From: Sycon ciliatum
Taxonomy: Eukaryota; Porifera; Calcarea; Leucosolenida; Sycettidae
Reading direction: 5' to 3'
DNA length: 64,000 nucleotides
NCBI RefSeq assembly: GCF_964019385.1
Contig: NC_088645.1
Span: 7,414,175-7,478,174, forward strand
This document shows positions 30,801 to 41,204 of this stretch, piece after piece. The notes below the pieces were generated by a model. It was given only the letters and a program-made list of their open reading frames with translations, did not search any database and was not told the origin of the DNA. The number at the start of each line of letters is the position of its first letter. Position 1 is the first letter of the stretch. Both the position numbers and the translations under genes were made by a program.

Positions 30801-31319
30801 CACCATCAATATTTTCTGCAGATTGTGAAACTCGGGAATGTATTTTTGTCTATCTTATTAACTAATAGGTTCGACTCATATCTCTTTCATGTGGGCATGC
30901 CATCGCTTAAACTTCATTTCATGGTTTGATTGCCCGATCAGTTGTTATGGCTACTTTCGTTGTGGTACTACATAACCCTTTTTCCAGCAGGTGTAATTCG
31001 AAGAAGTTGCTTGCTTTTCGCTTGACGACAATGCACGTAAACTGTTTGGAGTACATGTATGTACGCGAGTCCAAAGGGTTGGTGGGTGAGTGTTGCAAGT
31101 TTGTTGTGTCCGTGCCGTTAGTAGTTCTATAACGTGAAAGTACCCGAAGCAGTCTGGCAAACACATCGGCGAATGTCTTGGCAGTCATGCATCATAATCG
31201 TCTCTTGCAAAGTTTCCGAAAAAGGCATCCACAAGATCTCCGCACAAAAAATAAAAAAATTATTAATTACTCACTTGGTTTGAGGGAAAGACATAAATGG
31301 GAAAAGTCTGAAGAAAAAA
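30801..31319. other. Unassigned spacer
   Basis: Short ORFs on both strands show no recognisable features. No repeat was identified. Confidence 0.35.
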
Positions 31320-31410
31320 TGGACTGTGACCATGGTCACCACAGGATTCAAACCAGAGACCTTCACTTGAGGCCGCCGATGCTCTAACCACTGAGCTAAT
31401 GTGTAGCCGT
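31320..31410 (-). repeat. tRNA-derived SINE head
   Basis: On the minus strand it reads TTAGCTCAGTGGTTAGAGCA (A box with D arm), then 33 nt later GGTTTGAATCC (B box). The anticodon arm does not pair, so this is not a functional tRNA. The sequence on either side is unassigned. Confidence 0.65.
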
Positions 31411-32289
31411 CATCCCATTGGAGACCGTTCACCACTTTCTTCAGACTTCGTAACTCACACTTCCCGTGAGTCCACACCCAATAACACCCAATAAGCATAC
31501 CATTAAACAAGCATGTGCAATGTGAAAATCCAAAACACTTTCCACTATGCCGCTGCATTGGAGATTTTGGAGCCGCTTGCAGGAAAATCGGCTAGATAAG
31601 GAGCTTACCTTCGTGTGACTGAAATCAAGGCCACTGAAACCATCAACTGAAGGCATGATTAAGGAAGCACAAGACCAAGCCCTCAAAACGAAAATTACCA
31701 ACAGGCCATAATGAAGTCAATTGTCAGCGCCTGCCAGTTCTTGCTCGGACCAGTTACATCGAACGTCATAACCGGATAGTAAAGTATGTGCACTTCGAAA
31801 TGTGTAGAGCACGAGATCTACCTACTGGTGCTTCGTGATTCGATCACCAGCTCAAGGTATTGATCAAAAGTGATCGGTATCGGCTCTATTGGGAGTATTC
31901 GGTCCAAACTGACCTGAAACTATCAGCAAACAGACCCGATCTGCTCCTTGTTGATGACAAGGAGCGCATCGCATACATATGCATCAGAAAATGGCTGAAA
32001 AGCGCTCGAAATATTATGACTTGAAGAAGGAGATTTCCATAATTTGGTCCCTCACCCAGGCTGACGTGGTCCCTGTGGTTGTCGGTGCCCTGGGAGGCTT
32101 GGTGAGAATGCCTTCGGACTGTTCAAGGAGGAAGCCTGGCTGTTGTGCACCAGGAGGCTATCCAAGGTTCGGTTCAAATTCTAAGAACTGTCGTTAACAT
32201 GTAGATGCACATCTGCTGCGTTTTCATTTTCAAAAGCCAACAGACATGAATAACAACTGATAAAGATTTTTCCTTTGTTACTCCCTTTA
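31411..32289. other. Unassigned spacer
   Basis: May contain the body of the adjacent SINE. No coding feature was recognised. Confidence 0.35.
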
Positions 32290-32955
32290 GGCGCCGGTCA
32301 CACATGCATGGCGCTTTTGCGACACCACCAAAGCTGCACCACAAAAGTTGGGATATCCCCGGATCACCATGGATACTGCGCCTGGCGCCACTGGCGCCAC
32401 GGCGGCAATCTCAAAAGCGCCACAACCAAAAAATTGGTGGCGAAACACAAAAGCGGTAGTGCAACTTTTGCGGCGTTGTCGTTGTTGGATCTCTTGGATC
32501 ATGGAAAAATTGGTTTTTCATCTCTCGTCATGAAGTGGACTGGTGACCAAGAGCAACTGCTCCTCTCCCTCTATTTCGAGGTCTACCATCCGACATGGGA
32601 CTCGACTCAGGCGTCCACCGATGCTCAAGGAGCTTCCGCAAGATTCAAACGAAGAGAAATTGAACAACATGAATATTGAGGCAATCTCCATAGCTCTCCG
32701 CAGTCGCTGGTCACGACGTAGTCGGCGATTCTGGGCGTTTCTGCGATCCATACCAGCGCAGGAAATGAATTTTGAGGCTACAGTCCTTTTCAGAGAAAAG
32801 TTTTACGACACCTGTGGGGACCCGTGAAGCTGCGTGCGTATCAAAGCCTTTGCATGTGTGACCGCCGGCAGAAAAGAGCCGCAAAAGCGCCCACTGCCAG
32901 CGTGTTGGAGGCAGCCGCAAAAGCGATGTCGCCGCCTGCATGTGTGACCGGCGCC
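32290..32955. mobile_element. Harbinger-like element, 666 bp, 19-bp perfect TIRs, TTA duplication
   Basis: GGCGCCGGTCACACATGCA (32290-32308) is repeated as an exact complement at 32937-32955. TTA flanks both sides (32287-32289, 32956-32958). Interior reading frames give KWTGDQEQLLLSLYFEV, similar in pattern to the start of MADF/Myb-like domains, and IALRSRWSRRSRRFWAF, similar to the basic start of Harbinger transposases. These are short and in different frames, so this is an internally deleted copy. Confidence 0.75.
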
Positions 32956-32958
32956 TTA

Positions 32959-34140
32959 TTGGTTGATGTACTTTTATTTAGCACTCTGACGTTGGCCAGT
33001 TTAGGCTTTTGCACTTGGCTACAATCTGCACAGGCCATACTTGGGTCCTGGTGTCGGCTTTTGTCCCTTGTGCTACTTCAGGGCGGACTCTAGAGGCGTC
33101 AGTAATAGACTGGTACCGATTCCGAATCCCAGTGTCTTAATAATCCCATAATGACATCATTCGGCTCACCAAGTTTCGAGCTTTAATTAACCGATCTCAA
33201 CGTACTTATCACTTGTAGAAAACATGTCGCTGCAAATTCTTTATTATTGTTTTATATTGGAGTTCGGATTGAGGTTCTTTCCTTTCTTCCTCTTCCTTCC
33301 CCTATTTCTTGTCCCTTTGGTTTTTAGCTTTTTATGTTTTCACTTTGTTTTTGCTGTTACACCCATGAAAAAATCTTCCCGGTGGGTCTGGCTGATCGCC
33401 TTCAAAAGATGTGAATAAAGGAGATATAATAATAATAATAATCTTTATGGACTCGGATGGAGAGCAAAGGATTAAATAATTTTAGAAAACAGAAAGGAAC
33501 AAGGAACTGCAAGACGTGCTAGAGCTGTGAGCCAGTTAGTTGTCAGTGTCGTGCAATGTCATCGCATGAGCTGATTGTTTTAGTAACTGGTGGTGTTAGT
33601 GGGCATTATAGCATAACTTGCAGTTCAGTCGTCCTGTATATTTTCTATAAAATGATTTTTATTTCAGAATAAGCCAAAGGCTAACGCCTATCTGTATGCT
33701 GTATACCCTCGGCTTTCCTTCTATGGCTTATACTGTATATTATCTGAAGTGAATTGGAATGCAACGACAGCCTAGTACAATGGATACCTCGAGCTTAGGC
33801 GGTGGTAATCGCATTATCACTTGTGCACCGCAAAAGGCTCAAGAGTCTAAACTGATGAGTACAAAGATCGGATGGGGCGTATAACTCTAGGTACAAATGA
33901 AAATAGCTCGCCAGTTTTTATAGTATTGTTTGAGCGACGCTGGAAGCGGTATATCTTCGCTAAAGTCATAATTAATAATTAATTACGGTAACTATTAATT
34001 GTTACCGTTGGCAACTTGCAGGTGTATGTATACGTTTGTGTACTGGGAGTGATAACATACATAGTATACTGTCCATGTGTGTAGCGATTGTAAAACGTGC
34101 AATCAAATCATTATAGCTGCATGTGAAATTTGTGATGTCC
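32959..34140. other. Spacer containing LINE 3'-tail relics on the minus strand
   Basis: 33428-33448 is (AATAAT)n followed by CTTTATGG. 33640-33692 read on the minus strand gives AGATAGGCGTTAGCCTTTGG then a T/A-rich tail, matching the LINE tail at 45071-45125. From about 33890 the sequence parallels the upstream blocks of the proline-rich genes at 41.7 and 58.6 kb. Confidence 0.5.
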
Positions 34141-34299
34141 CTCGCAACTATGAAAGGAGGCGCCATCGCCTCTTTCCACTGTGATTTGTAATGTACGACA
34201 ACATCAACATCAGACTGAACGAAGGCTCATTGCTATTTTCGACTCCCTTTGAGAATCTCAGACGTCGAACCGTTAGCTTTGTAGCAGGAGAGCATCGAT
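34141..34299 (+). promoter_or_regulatory. Presumed promoter and leader of tandem unit 1
   Basis: CTATGAAAGGAGGCGCC at 34148-34164 aligns in position and sequence with AGTATAAAAGGCGGCGC at 42130-42145 and lies in a local hairpin with CGCCTCTTTC. It looks like a diverged TATA element. Confidence 0.45.
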
Positions 34300-35037
34300 A
34301 TGGAGGCCCCACAACAGCAACAAGGTGCAGTACCTCAATGTCAAGAGCCAGTACCACCACCGTTGCCTCCACGTCGACGGGCTCGTGCTCCACGAGCTAT
34401 GGGTGCAGCAGTACGTGCGGAGTCAACGCCGCTACCACCGCTCCCAACAGTTGCGGTGTCACCACTCCCGGTAGTAGAAATGGAGGCTACAACACAGCAA
34501 CAACAAGGTTCAGTATCTGCGTCTGAAGAGCCAGTTCCACCGCCGTTGCCTCCACGTAGACTTCCACGTCGGAGGGCGAGTGTTGCACCAGCTTTGGGCG
34601 CAGTAGCAGTACTTGTGGCGGAGTCAACGTTGCCGCCACCACTGCCTCCAACGCCGCCGCCGTCACCCTCCACAACGCCGCCCCCAGCACTCCCTCCACG
34701 TGACTACCCTCTACGTGGTGCGGTTCCGGTGCCACCACCACGTGACTACCCTGTACGTGCCCCGGTTCTGCCACCACGGGACTACCCGAAGGGATGTGGA
34801 CGTACTGTTGAAACAGATCGTCATGGGCGCATTATCAATGTATTCGTACCGATGCGCGAAAACCAGGCCCCCGGAGTTGAAAGAGACGATTATACTCCGA
34901 TGAATTACACTCCGATGGGGCGCGTTGACCGACATCGTCGAGCCGCTCGGTTTAAGCCATTCGACAAACTGGAGCCTATTAGCGAAGAGGTTGTCGTGGC
35001 AACCAAAGTTCCAGGTGCTGCCACGGCGCGTGACTGA
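34300..35037 (+). CDS. Proline-rich YTPM-motif protein, truncated paralogue (tandem unit 1)
   Basis: 245 residues. Two N-terminal modules have PPPLPPRRRARAPRA and PPPLPPRRLPRR, then a Pro-rich run, three PPRDYP repeats, and DDYTPMNYTPM (YTPM twice). It ends EVPG-like then TARD. Comparison with the 42287 and 62657 copies shows that their last 80 or so residues (AVAPHG...EWPEF...polybasic tail) are present in the DNA but out of frame after the stop at 35035-35037. The stop is thus a shared frameshift truncation, because unit 2 has the same ending. A 111-residue ORF in another frame starts upstream at 34191 and overlaps the start. SH3- and SH2-type partner binding is inferred from motif shape only. 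Confidence 0.65.
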   Translation: MEAPQQQQGAVPQCQEPVPPPLPPRRRARAPRAMGAAVRAESTPLPPLPTVAVSPLPVVEMEATTQQQQGSVSASEEPVPPPLPPRRLPRRRASVAPALGAVAVLVAESTLPPPLPPTPPPSPSTTPPPALPPRDYPLRGAVPVPPPRDYPVRAPVLPPRDYPKGCGRTVETDRHGRIINVFVPMRENQAPGVERDDYTPMNYTPMGRVDRHRRAARFKPFDKLEPISEEVVVATKVPGAATARD

Positions 35038-35159
35038 ACGCCGTGGCCCCACATGGTGCTGTTGCCATGCAACGCATCCTAGGACTCCCGCCCACAGATG
35101 CAAGGGTTGAGTCGAAACCCTAGGAATGGCCGGAGTTCCAACAACATCAACTAAATGTC

Positions 35160-35453
35160 CCAAGTCTAGACTTTCAGTTGAAACAAATGTTTTAGTCTCA
35201 CATTCATGTTTTAGTTTACCTATCACACAAACGTGTTTTAGTCTATCCATCCACAAGGAATGTTTTAGTCCATTGTTATCAAGAACGACATGTTTTAGTC
35301 TAATCATTTTGAAAGTGTTCCAAACTGGTTTTAGTCTACCCATCCACAAGAATGTTTTAGTCTATTTATCAAGTAATGACATGTTTTAGTCTACTAATCA
35401 TTTTCATCTTTTTTTGGTGTTCGAAATGTTCTAGTCTATTTATTATGAATAAA
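35160..35453 (+). promoter_or_regulatory. 3' flank with nine TGTTTTAGTCTA repeats and AATAAA
   Basis: About nine copies of TGTTTTAGTCTA or close variants occur at irregular spacings of 20-40 nt. They are followed by AATAAA at 35448-35453 and a T/G-rich stretch. The position between the stop codon and the polyadenylation signal implies a 3' UTR element. The same motif recurs after units 2 and the 42.3 kb gene. Confidence 0.65.
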
Positions 35454-35759
35454 ATGTTTTTGTCAATAATGAAGAACGAACTGTGTTGAAACACATCACT
35501 TGGTATGCGTCAGGTACATGTACATGTACAGGACCTGTTCTTTGAACGGATACCCTACAGAAAAACAGAGAAACTATGCAGATGAACTGGAAAAGAAATG
35601 TGGTCGGTTGGTGTCCATATTCAACACTTAAAATAATAATACTGTTGTTACCGGCGTTATGATGCTAGGGCGTTCATTCTTTCACTTGGTGTGATTGCTT
35701 GTTATTCGCCTATGGAGAGAGCACGAAAACATGTTAAGAGTACTGGGTCCTCTATCCTA

Positions 35760-36508
35760 AAGATCCTGTTCCTCCATTACCACCACACTAGCTTTGTTTT
35801 GGGTAGCATCACTGCGGGGGTCAACGCCGCCACCACCATACCCCCCGCGTAGCCCGCTTCGGCCACCACGTGTTGAGGCCAAGAAAGTTAGTTCAACAAG
35901 GTCAACCATCGCTATCCGAAAGATCCAGTTCCAACTTTGCCTCCACTTGGATGTGCTTGTTCGCCAGTCAGCTTTGGATTGTGCAGCAGCAGCAGCTCCG
36001 GAGTCAACGCCACGTCACCACCATTCCCTCAACATGGTTGCGTTCTGCAACCACGTCAGCCGCGCCACTACCACTCCCAGCAGTTGCGGAGTCAACGTCT
36101 CCGCCACCACTCCCTCCAACGCCGCCGCCATCACCTTCCACAATGCCGCCAACAGCACTCCCTCCACGTAACTACCCTCTACGTGGTCAGGCTCCGGTTC
36201 CGCCACCACGTGATTACCCGCAACGTGCCCCAGTTCTGCCACCACGTGACTACGCGAAGGGATGTGGACGTACTGCAGAAGAAGATCGTCATGGGCGCGT
36301 TATCAATGTTTTTGTACCGATGCGCGAAAACCAGACCCCCGGAGTAGAAAGAGACGATTACACTCCGATGCATTACACTCCGATGGGGCGCGTTGACCGA
36401 CATTCTCGAACCGCACGGTTTAAGTCAATCGATAAACTGGAGTCTATCAGCAAAGAGATTGTCATGACAACCGAAGTTCCAGGTCCTGCCACAGCGCGTG
36501 ACTGAACG
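35760..36508 (+). pseudogene. Proline-rich YTPM protein, degraded paralogue (tandem unit 2)
   Basis: The frame 35870-36505 encodes PPPLPPTPPPSPSTMPP, PPRDYPQRAP and DDYTPMHYTPMGRVDRH and ends TARD exactly as unit 1. There is no ATG at its 5' end. The upstream part (GATCCTGTTCCTCCATTACC from about 35762) corresponds to the first PVPPLPP module but carries stops and a rearrangement, and no promoter equivalent was seen. It is called a pseudogene of unit 1, with which it shares the frameshifted tail. Confidence 0.65.
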
Positions 36509-36599
36509 CCGTGGCCCCACATGGTGCTGTTGCCATGCAACGCATCCTAGGACTCCCGCCCACAGATGCCAGGGTTGAGTCGAAACCCTAGCAATGGCC

Positions 36600-36839
36600 G
36601 GAATTCCACCAACATCAACTTAATGTCCCAAGTCTAGACTTTCAGTTGAAACTATTGTTTTAATCTCACATTGTCCATGTTTTACAAGTAGTTTACCTAT
36701 CACACAAACTTGTTTTAGTCTATCCATCCACAAGGAAGGTTTTGGTATAATTTTCAAGAACGACATGTTTTAGTCTAATCATTTTGAAAGTGTTCAAAAC
36801 TGGTTTTAGTCTATCCATTCAGAAAGAATGTTTTTGTCA
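36600..36839 (+). repeat. TTTTAGTCTA repeats after unit 2
   Basis: Several TGTTTTAGTCTA copies match the 3' flank of unit 1. The array is interrupted at 36849 by the Penelope-like insertion and resumes at 38369. Confidence 0.65.
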
Positions 36840-36965
36840 AATTATCAATCAGTAATACAAGCTGGATCGACATTTGTGCACACTTTATTCATGTAATGTA
36901 AAACTGTGGAGACAATGTGCAATAAAACGATGAAAATGTGAAGAAATTGTGTAGAGAAAAAAAGA

Positions 36966-37003
36966 GATTCAAACAAGTTTTCGTACAACACTCATCAGGA
37001 ATC
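36966..37003 (-). ncRNA. Hammerhead ribozyme, left arm
   Basis: The minus strand has stem I GATTC/GAATC, CTGATGA, stem II GTG-TTG-TAC, GAAA, stem III AAC/GTT with a two-base loop, and T at the cleavage position. Every core base is intact. Confidence 0.85.
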
Positions 37004-37541
37004 TTCGTTGTACTAAAGGACACTGAAAACAAAATTGAACTATTATAGAAAATCTAAGTTAGAGAAATAACACTAAGAACAACAGCATTGAAATTTACAA
37101 GTGTTAATTTTATCAATGAAAGCGAGAGCAATAACGAATGCGTGTACTAACACTAAACTTGCAACTGAAAAATGAACAAAGAAGAGAAAGGGAAAAAGTG
37201 ATAACAAATAACAGCAGTACATTACACCTAGAAAATTAAGGGCCAAGCTTGGCCGCACAAAACATGACACTTTACTTGAACAATTTCAACCCAATTATAC
37301 AATCCTTCTGTACACACAAATTAATTAGGCTTATACAGACGATGACAGATGGCTTCCAAAAGTTTTAACTGTAGTCCATAACCATGACGACCACGGCACA
37401 ATACAGTGAAAGAAGAATCGGAATACGAATTGCAACAATCAGGACTAGCCAACAGATGATTGTACACTGAAGGCTTGCTACCACGAAACCTACGCACAAC
37501 ACTAACATTCTCACGGGCAGAAGGAGGGACGTAACAGCAGG

Positions 37542-37859
37542 GTGACGGCCGAGACCCGTTCAATGAGCCAAGTCAGGCGGTATAACAGAGAAAGCGGAGA
37601 GGAAGCGGATGATGGGACGGACGGTGAAGGGAGCAATGAGTCCGAGAGCGACGATTGTAGTGATCGTGAGAGTGCTGGTGAGAATGTTAGTGTTGTGCGT
37701 AGGTTTCGTGGCAGCAAGTCTTCAGTGTACAATCATCTGTTGGCTAGTCCTGATTGTTGCAGTTCGTATTCTGACTCTTCTTTCACTGTATTGTGCCGTG
37801 GTCGTCATGGTTATGGACCACAGTTAAAAGTTTTGGAAGCCATCTGTCAGCGTCTATAA
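37542..37859 (+). pseudogene. Penelope-like family B C-terminal block
   Basis: 105 residues: an acidic start (EEADDGTDGEGSNESESDD) then SSVYNHLLASPDC, FTVLCRGRHG and QLKVLEAICQRL before an early stop at 37857-37859. The 46.8 kb copy continues past this point to KPDLCKQK. The left arm encodes the same block on the minus strand (37321-37563). No reverse transcriptase is present. Confidence 0.55.
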
Positions 37860-38176
37860 AAGCCTAATTTGTGTGTACAGAAGGATAGTAAAATCGGGTT
37901 GACATTGTTCAAGTAAAGTGTCATGTTTTGTGCGGCCAAGCTTGGCCGTTATTTTCTAGGTGTAATGTACTGCTGTTATCACTTTTTCCCTTTCTCTTCT
38001 TTGTTCATTTTTCAGTTGCAAGTTTAGTGTTAGTACACGCATTCGTTATTGCTCTCGCTTTCATTGATAAAATTAACACTTGTAAATTTCAATGCTGTTG
38101 TTCTTAGTGTTATTTCTCTAACTTAGATTTTCTATAATAGTTCAATTTTGTTTTCATTGTCCTTTAGTACAACGAA

Positions 38177-38214
38177 GATTCCTGATGAGTGTTGTATGAA
38201 AACTTGTTTGAATC
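38177..38214 (+). ncRNA. Hammerhead ribozyme, right arm
   Basis: GATTC (38177-38181), CTGATGA (38182-38188), GTG-TTG-TAT (38189-38197), GAAA (38198-38201), AC-TT-GTT, T, GAATC (38210-38214). Relative to the left arm, a C-to-T change in stem II turns G-C into G-U, so pairing is kept. Confidence 0.85.
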
Positions 38215-38377
38215 CTCATTTCTCTACACAATTTCTTCACATTTTCACCGTTTTATTTCACATTGTCTCCACAGTTTTACATTACATGAATAAAGTGTAC
38301 ACAAATGTCGATCCAGCTTGTATTACTGATTGCGGTTATCAAATTGTTGTCTCTTCGCCATTTGTTCTAATTATCAA

Positions 38378-38510
38378 GTAATGACATGTTTTAGTCTACT
38401 AATCATTTTCATCTTTTTCAAGGTGTTCGAAATGTTCTAGTCTATTTATTATGAATAAAATGTTTTTGTTTATCATAATGAAGAACGAACTGTGTTGGAA
38501 CACATCACTT
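38378..38510 (+). repeat. Resumed 3' flank of proline-rich unit 2
   Basis: Matches 35373-35504 of unit 1 closely, including TTTTAGTCTA motifs and AATAAA, up to the LINE insertion point. Confidence 0.75.
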
Positions 38511-40377
38511 TGAGCATAGCTGATGCTCTGAACACTCAGTTCACCTCATTTGGGCTACCTGATGATCCTTCGTGGCGCATTCCCCCATTGTCCCAGTCGC
38601 CTTTCATATCTGTTCCGTTCCGTACAATCACTGTCACTACGTTTCAAGTTCGGAAATATCTGAAGCGCCTGAAATGTGGAAAGTCTCCCGGCTCAGATGG
38701 GATCCCGAATGAAGTGCTGCAGTCTCTTGCACCATCAATAGCCTATCCTCTGGCCATTATTTTTAATATGTCATTTCCAACTGGTACATTCCCACAGGAT
38801 TGGAAATCCTCCATCGTGACACCGCTTTACAAGAATAAAGGCTCCCGTGCTTGCCCGGCAAACTACCGCACCATCTCTCTGCTGCGCACAGTTTCCAAAC
38901 TTTGTGAGCGTATTGTATTCGATTCCCTCTACCTGCACATCGCTCCGGCTCTCTCACCAGCTCAGTCGGGATTCTGCCGTGGTGACTCAACTCAATACCA
39001 GGTGACTCGACTTGTCCAAGACATAGCGACAAAGAGGAACTGTGGGTAGCACGTGGGAATGGTGTTTTTCGACTTGGCTAAGGCATTCGACACCGTTTGG
39101 CATCGTGGCTTACTTGCCAAGTTGGAGGTCACCTTCCGGGTGGAGGATGCTGCCTTGCGTTGGATATCCTCGTATCTGTCTGCTCGTTCTCAGGCTGTTC
39201 GCTTGTCCTATTTCTTGTCTGATCCCCTCCCTGTAACGTCTGGAGTGCCCCAAGGTTCCATTCTGGGTCCTTTGTTATTCTTGCTTTACGTTAATGACCT
39301 ACCTTAAGTTGTCCCCGATGTTAGTTTGTATGCAGATGACACTGGCCTTATCTGTTCTGATTCCTCCCCTGCACAATTACTCCTTACCATGCAGCATCGC
39401 ATCAACAGCACTGTCATGTGGATGCAAACGTGGAAACTCCAGCCCAATTTAGACAAGACAGAAGCCATGTATATTTCTTCATCCCCTCCTGATCAACCAT
39501 TATACTTCCCTGACTCGACTATGCCTATCCGTGTTGTTACTCAGCACAAACATCTAGGTGTGATGTTTGACTGCAAACTCTCTTGGGCTGCACATGTCAG
39601 CTGTGTATGCAAGCGAACCAGTTGAGCATTAGGGGTACTACAACCACATTGCACTCATTTGCCCATCCAGTGTAAACTATTATTTTATCAGTGCTATATT
39701 CTCCCTATATTCGACTATTGCGATACCGCTTGGTGTGGCCTTTCTGGCACAACTCTGAACCAATTAGAAGTCCACCATAGATTTATACTTAAAATTCTTT
39801 ACAACAAGGATCGATGTTTTCCTTCGGATGCCCTTTATCGACTTGCACACACTTCTCCTCTCTCCGTTCGTCATAAGCACCATCTCTGTACAAAAAAAAT
39901 ATTTCTTCATAAAACCCCTTCACACATGATGAAGTACAATTGGTTTTCGACAAGCTCAACCCGTAACGCGCTCATCCTGCCTCTTGTTAAGTCAGCCCAG
40001 TATCTAAAGTCCCCTTTGTTTTCCGGCTACTCTCATTGGTTATCATTACCATACGGTCTGAAAACTTGTTCTTCTATTGGTCAGTTTAAAGATCTACTAT
40101 CACAACTGAACTAGTAGCTATAATTATCATCGAAGAACATTCTCGAATAGTACCTGGGTGATGCACGAATTTTGGTAGTGCTCAATTCCGTTAATCGTTT
40201 TTATTTGCAATTTTCCATTCATTTTCTGCTTTAATTCATATTTGCTTTGTTTTCCTAGCTTACTATTGCCGTGGCTGGCTCAACGCCCTCGTCTCAGGGG
40301 ATTCTGTCCCTGCATTAGCTATGCTTGTCACATGCTATGAGATTGTGTCTAATAATACTAATAATAATAATAATAAT
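38511..40377 (+). pseudogene. Truncated LINE reverse transcriptase with three in-frame stops
   Basis: ORFs at 38492-39049, 39053-39307, 39326-39625 and 39659-40114 are all in one frame. They are separated only by TAG (39047-39049), TAA (39305-39307) and TGA (39623-39625), without indels. Motifs in order are [59 protein letters not shown] and LYADDTGL, then the C-terminal region. The 3' end is (AATAAT)n at 40352-40377. ACTT occurs at both junctions (38507-38510, 40378-40381) and the empty site is seen at about 35505. The endonuclease and 5' end are missing. Confidence 0.9.
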
Positions 40378-40689
40378 ACTTGGTATGTGTCAGGTACATG
40401 TACAGCACCTGTTCTTTGAACGGATACCCTACAGAAAAACAGAGAAACTATGCAGATGAACTGGAAAGGGGAACGTAGTCGGTTGGTGTCCAAAATACTT
40501 CAGTAATATTACTAGTTTATTATTTATTTATTTTTACTATGTTCACATTCCCATCTCGAAAATAATAAAGAAAGACAATGATACTGAGTATTACCGGCGT
40601 TATGATGCTAGGGCATGCATTCTTTCACTTGGTGTAATTGCTTGTTATTCGCCTATGGAGAGAGCACGAAAATCTGTTGGAGTACTGGG

Positions 40690-41140
40690 CCCTCTATCCT
40701 GAAGGTATAGTTCCTCCATTACCACCACACTAGCTTTCTTTTGGGCAGCACCACTCGCGGGTCAACGCCGCCACCACCATACCCTCCACGTGGTCCGCTT
40801 CGCCCACCAGGTGTGGAGGCCAAGCAAGATCAACAAGGTCAACAATGTCAACCATCGCTATCCTAAAGATCCAGTTCCAACTTCAACTCCACGTGGATGT
40901 GCTTGTTCGCCAGTCAGCTTTGGATTGTTCAGCAGCAGCTGCGGAGTCAACGCCACATCACCACCATTCTCTTCACATGGTCGCGTTCTGCAACCACGTG
41001 ACTGTCAGAGGGCAGGAGGACGTACTGTTGAGACGGATCGTGGCGGGCGCATTATGAATACTTTTTTTACGGATGCGTGCAAACGAGCCCCTGGAGTTGA
41101 TGCGAGTGCAGCTCCAAACTCTAGCGCTGCTCCAGACAGA
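40690..41140 (+). pseudogene. Proline-rich YTPM protein, degraded paralogue (tandem unit 3)
   Basis: The sequence CTCCATTACCACCACACTAG, then the CCACCACCATACCCTCCACG block, follows the 35.76 kb copy closely. It includes the same rearrangement, so units 2 and 3 share a degraded 5' half. The later part (TGTTGAGACGGATCG, equivalent to the ETDRHGR region) runs into frameshifts and loses the YTPM block. No intact frame remains. The 40379-40690 flank matches the 35505-35760 flank of unit 1. Confidence 0.6.
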
Positions 41141-41204
41141 ATGGTGTGGGTCATGTATGTAAATACCCTGTTATCTAGTTTGTTTCTTTGTTTAGCTTGA
41201 GTGG

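Larger units (their letters stand above)
36849..38368. mobile_element. Penelope-like family B palindromic insertion with 9-bp target duplication
   Basis: AATTATCAA flanks both sides (36840-36848 and 38369-38377). Inside, arms of about 660 bp (about 36849-37517 and 37675-38333) are inverted copies with scattered differences. Each arm includes a short coding block and an outward-reading hammerhead ribozyme. The 160-bp unique centre encodes an acidic stretch on the plus strand. Unit 1 shows the uninterrupted site. Inverted terminal repeats with hammerheads are a known Penelope arrangement. Confidence 0.8.

Noticed and set aside
31320-31410. Functional tRNA gene
   Set aside because: A and B boxes are good but the anticodon stem does not pair; called a tRNA-der SINE head. 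The same applies to 13187-13252.
33850-33872. CTGATGAGTACAAAGATC resembling a hammerhead core
   Set aside because: No GAAA follows at a usable distance and no stem I pairing was found.
34613-34903. Histidine/arginine-rich ORFs overlapping the proline-rich genes
   Set aside because: Alternative-frame translations of CCACC-rich coding DNA; not conserved in frame between units.
35160-35453. CRISPR-like regularly spaced repeat
   Set aside because: The TTTTAGTCTA repeats are short, irregularly spaced and in a eukaryotic 3' flank; no cas genes or prokaryotic features exist.
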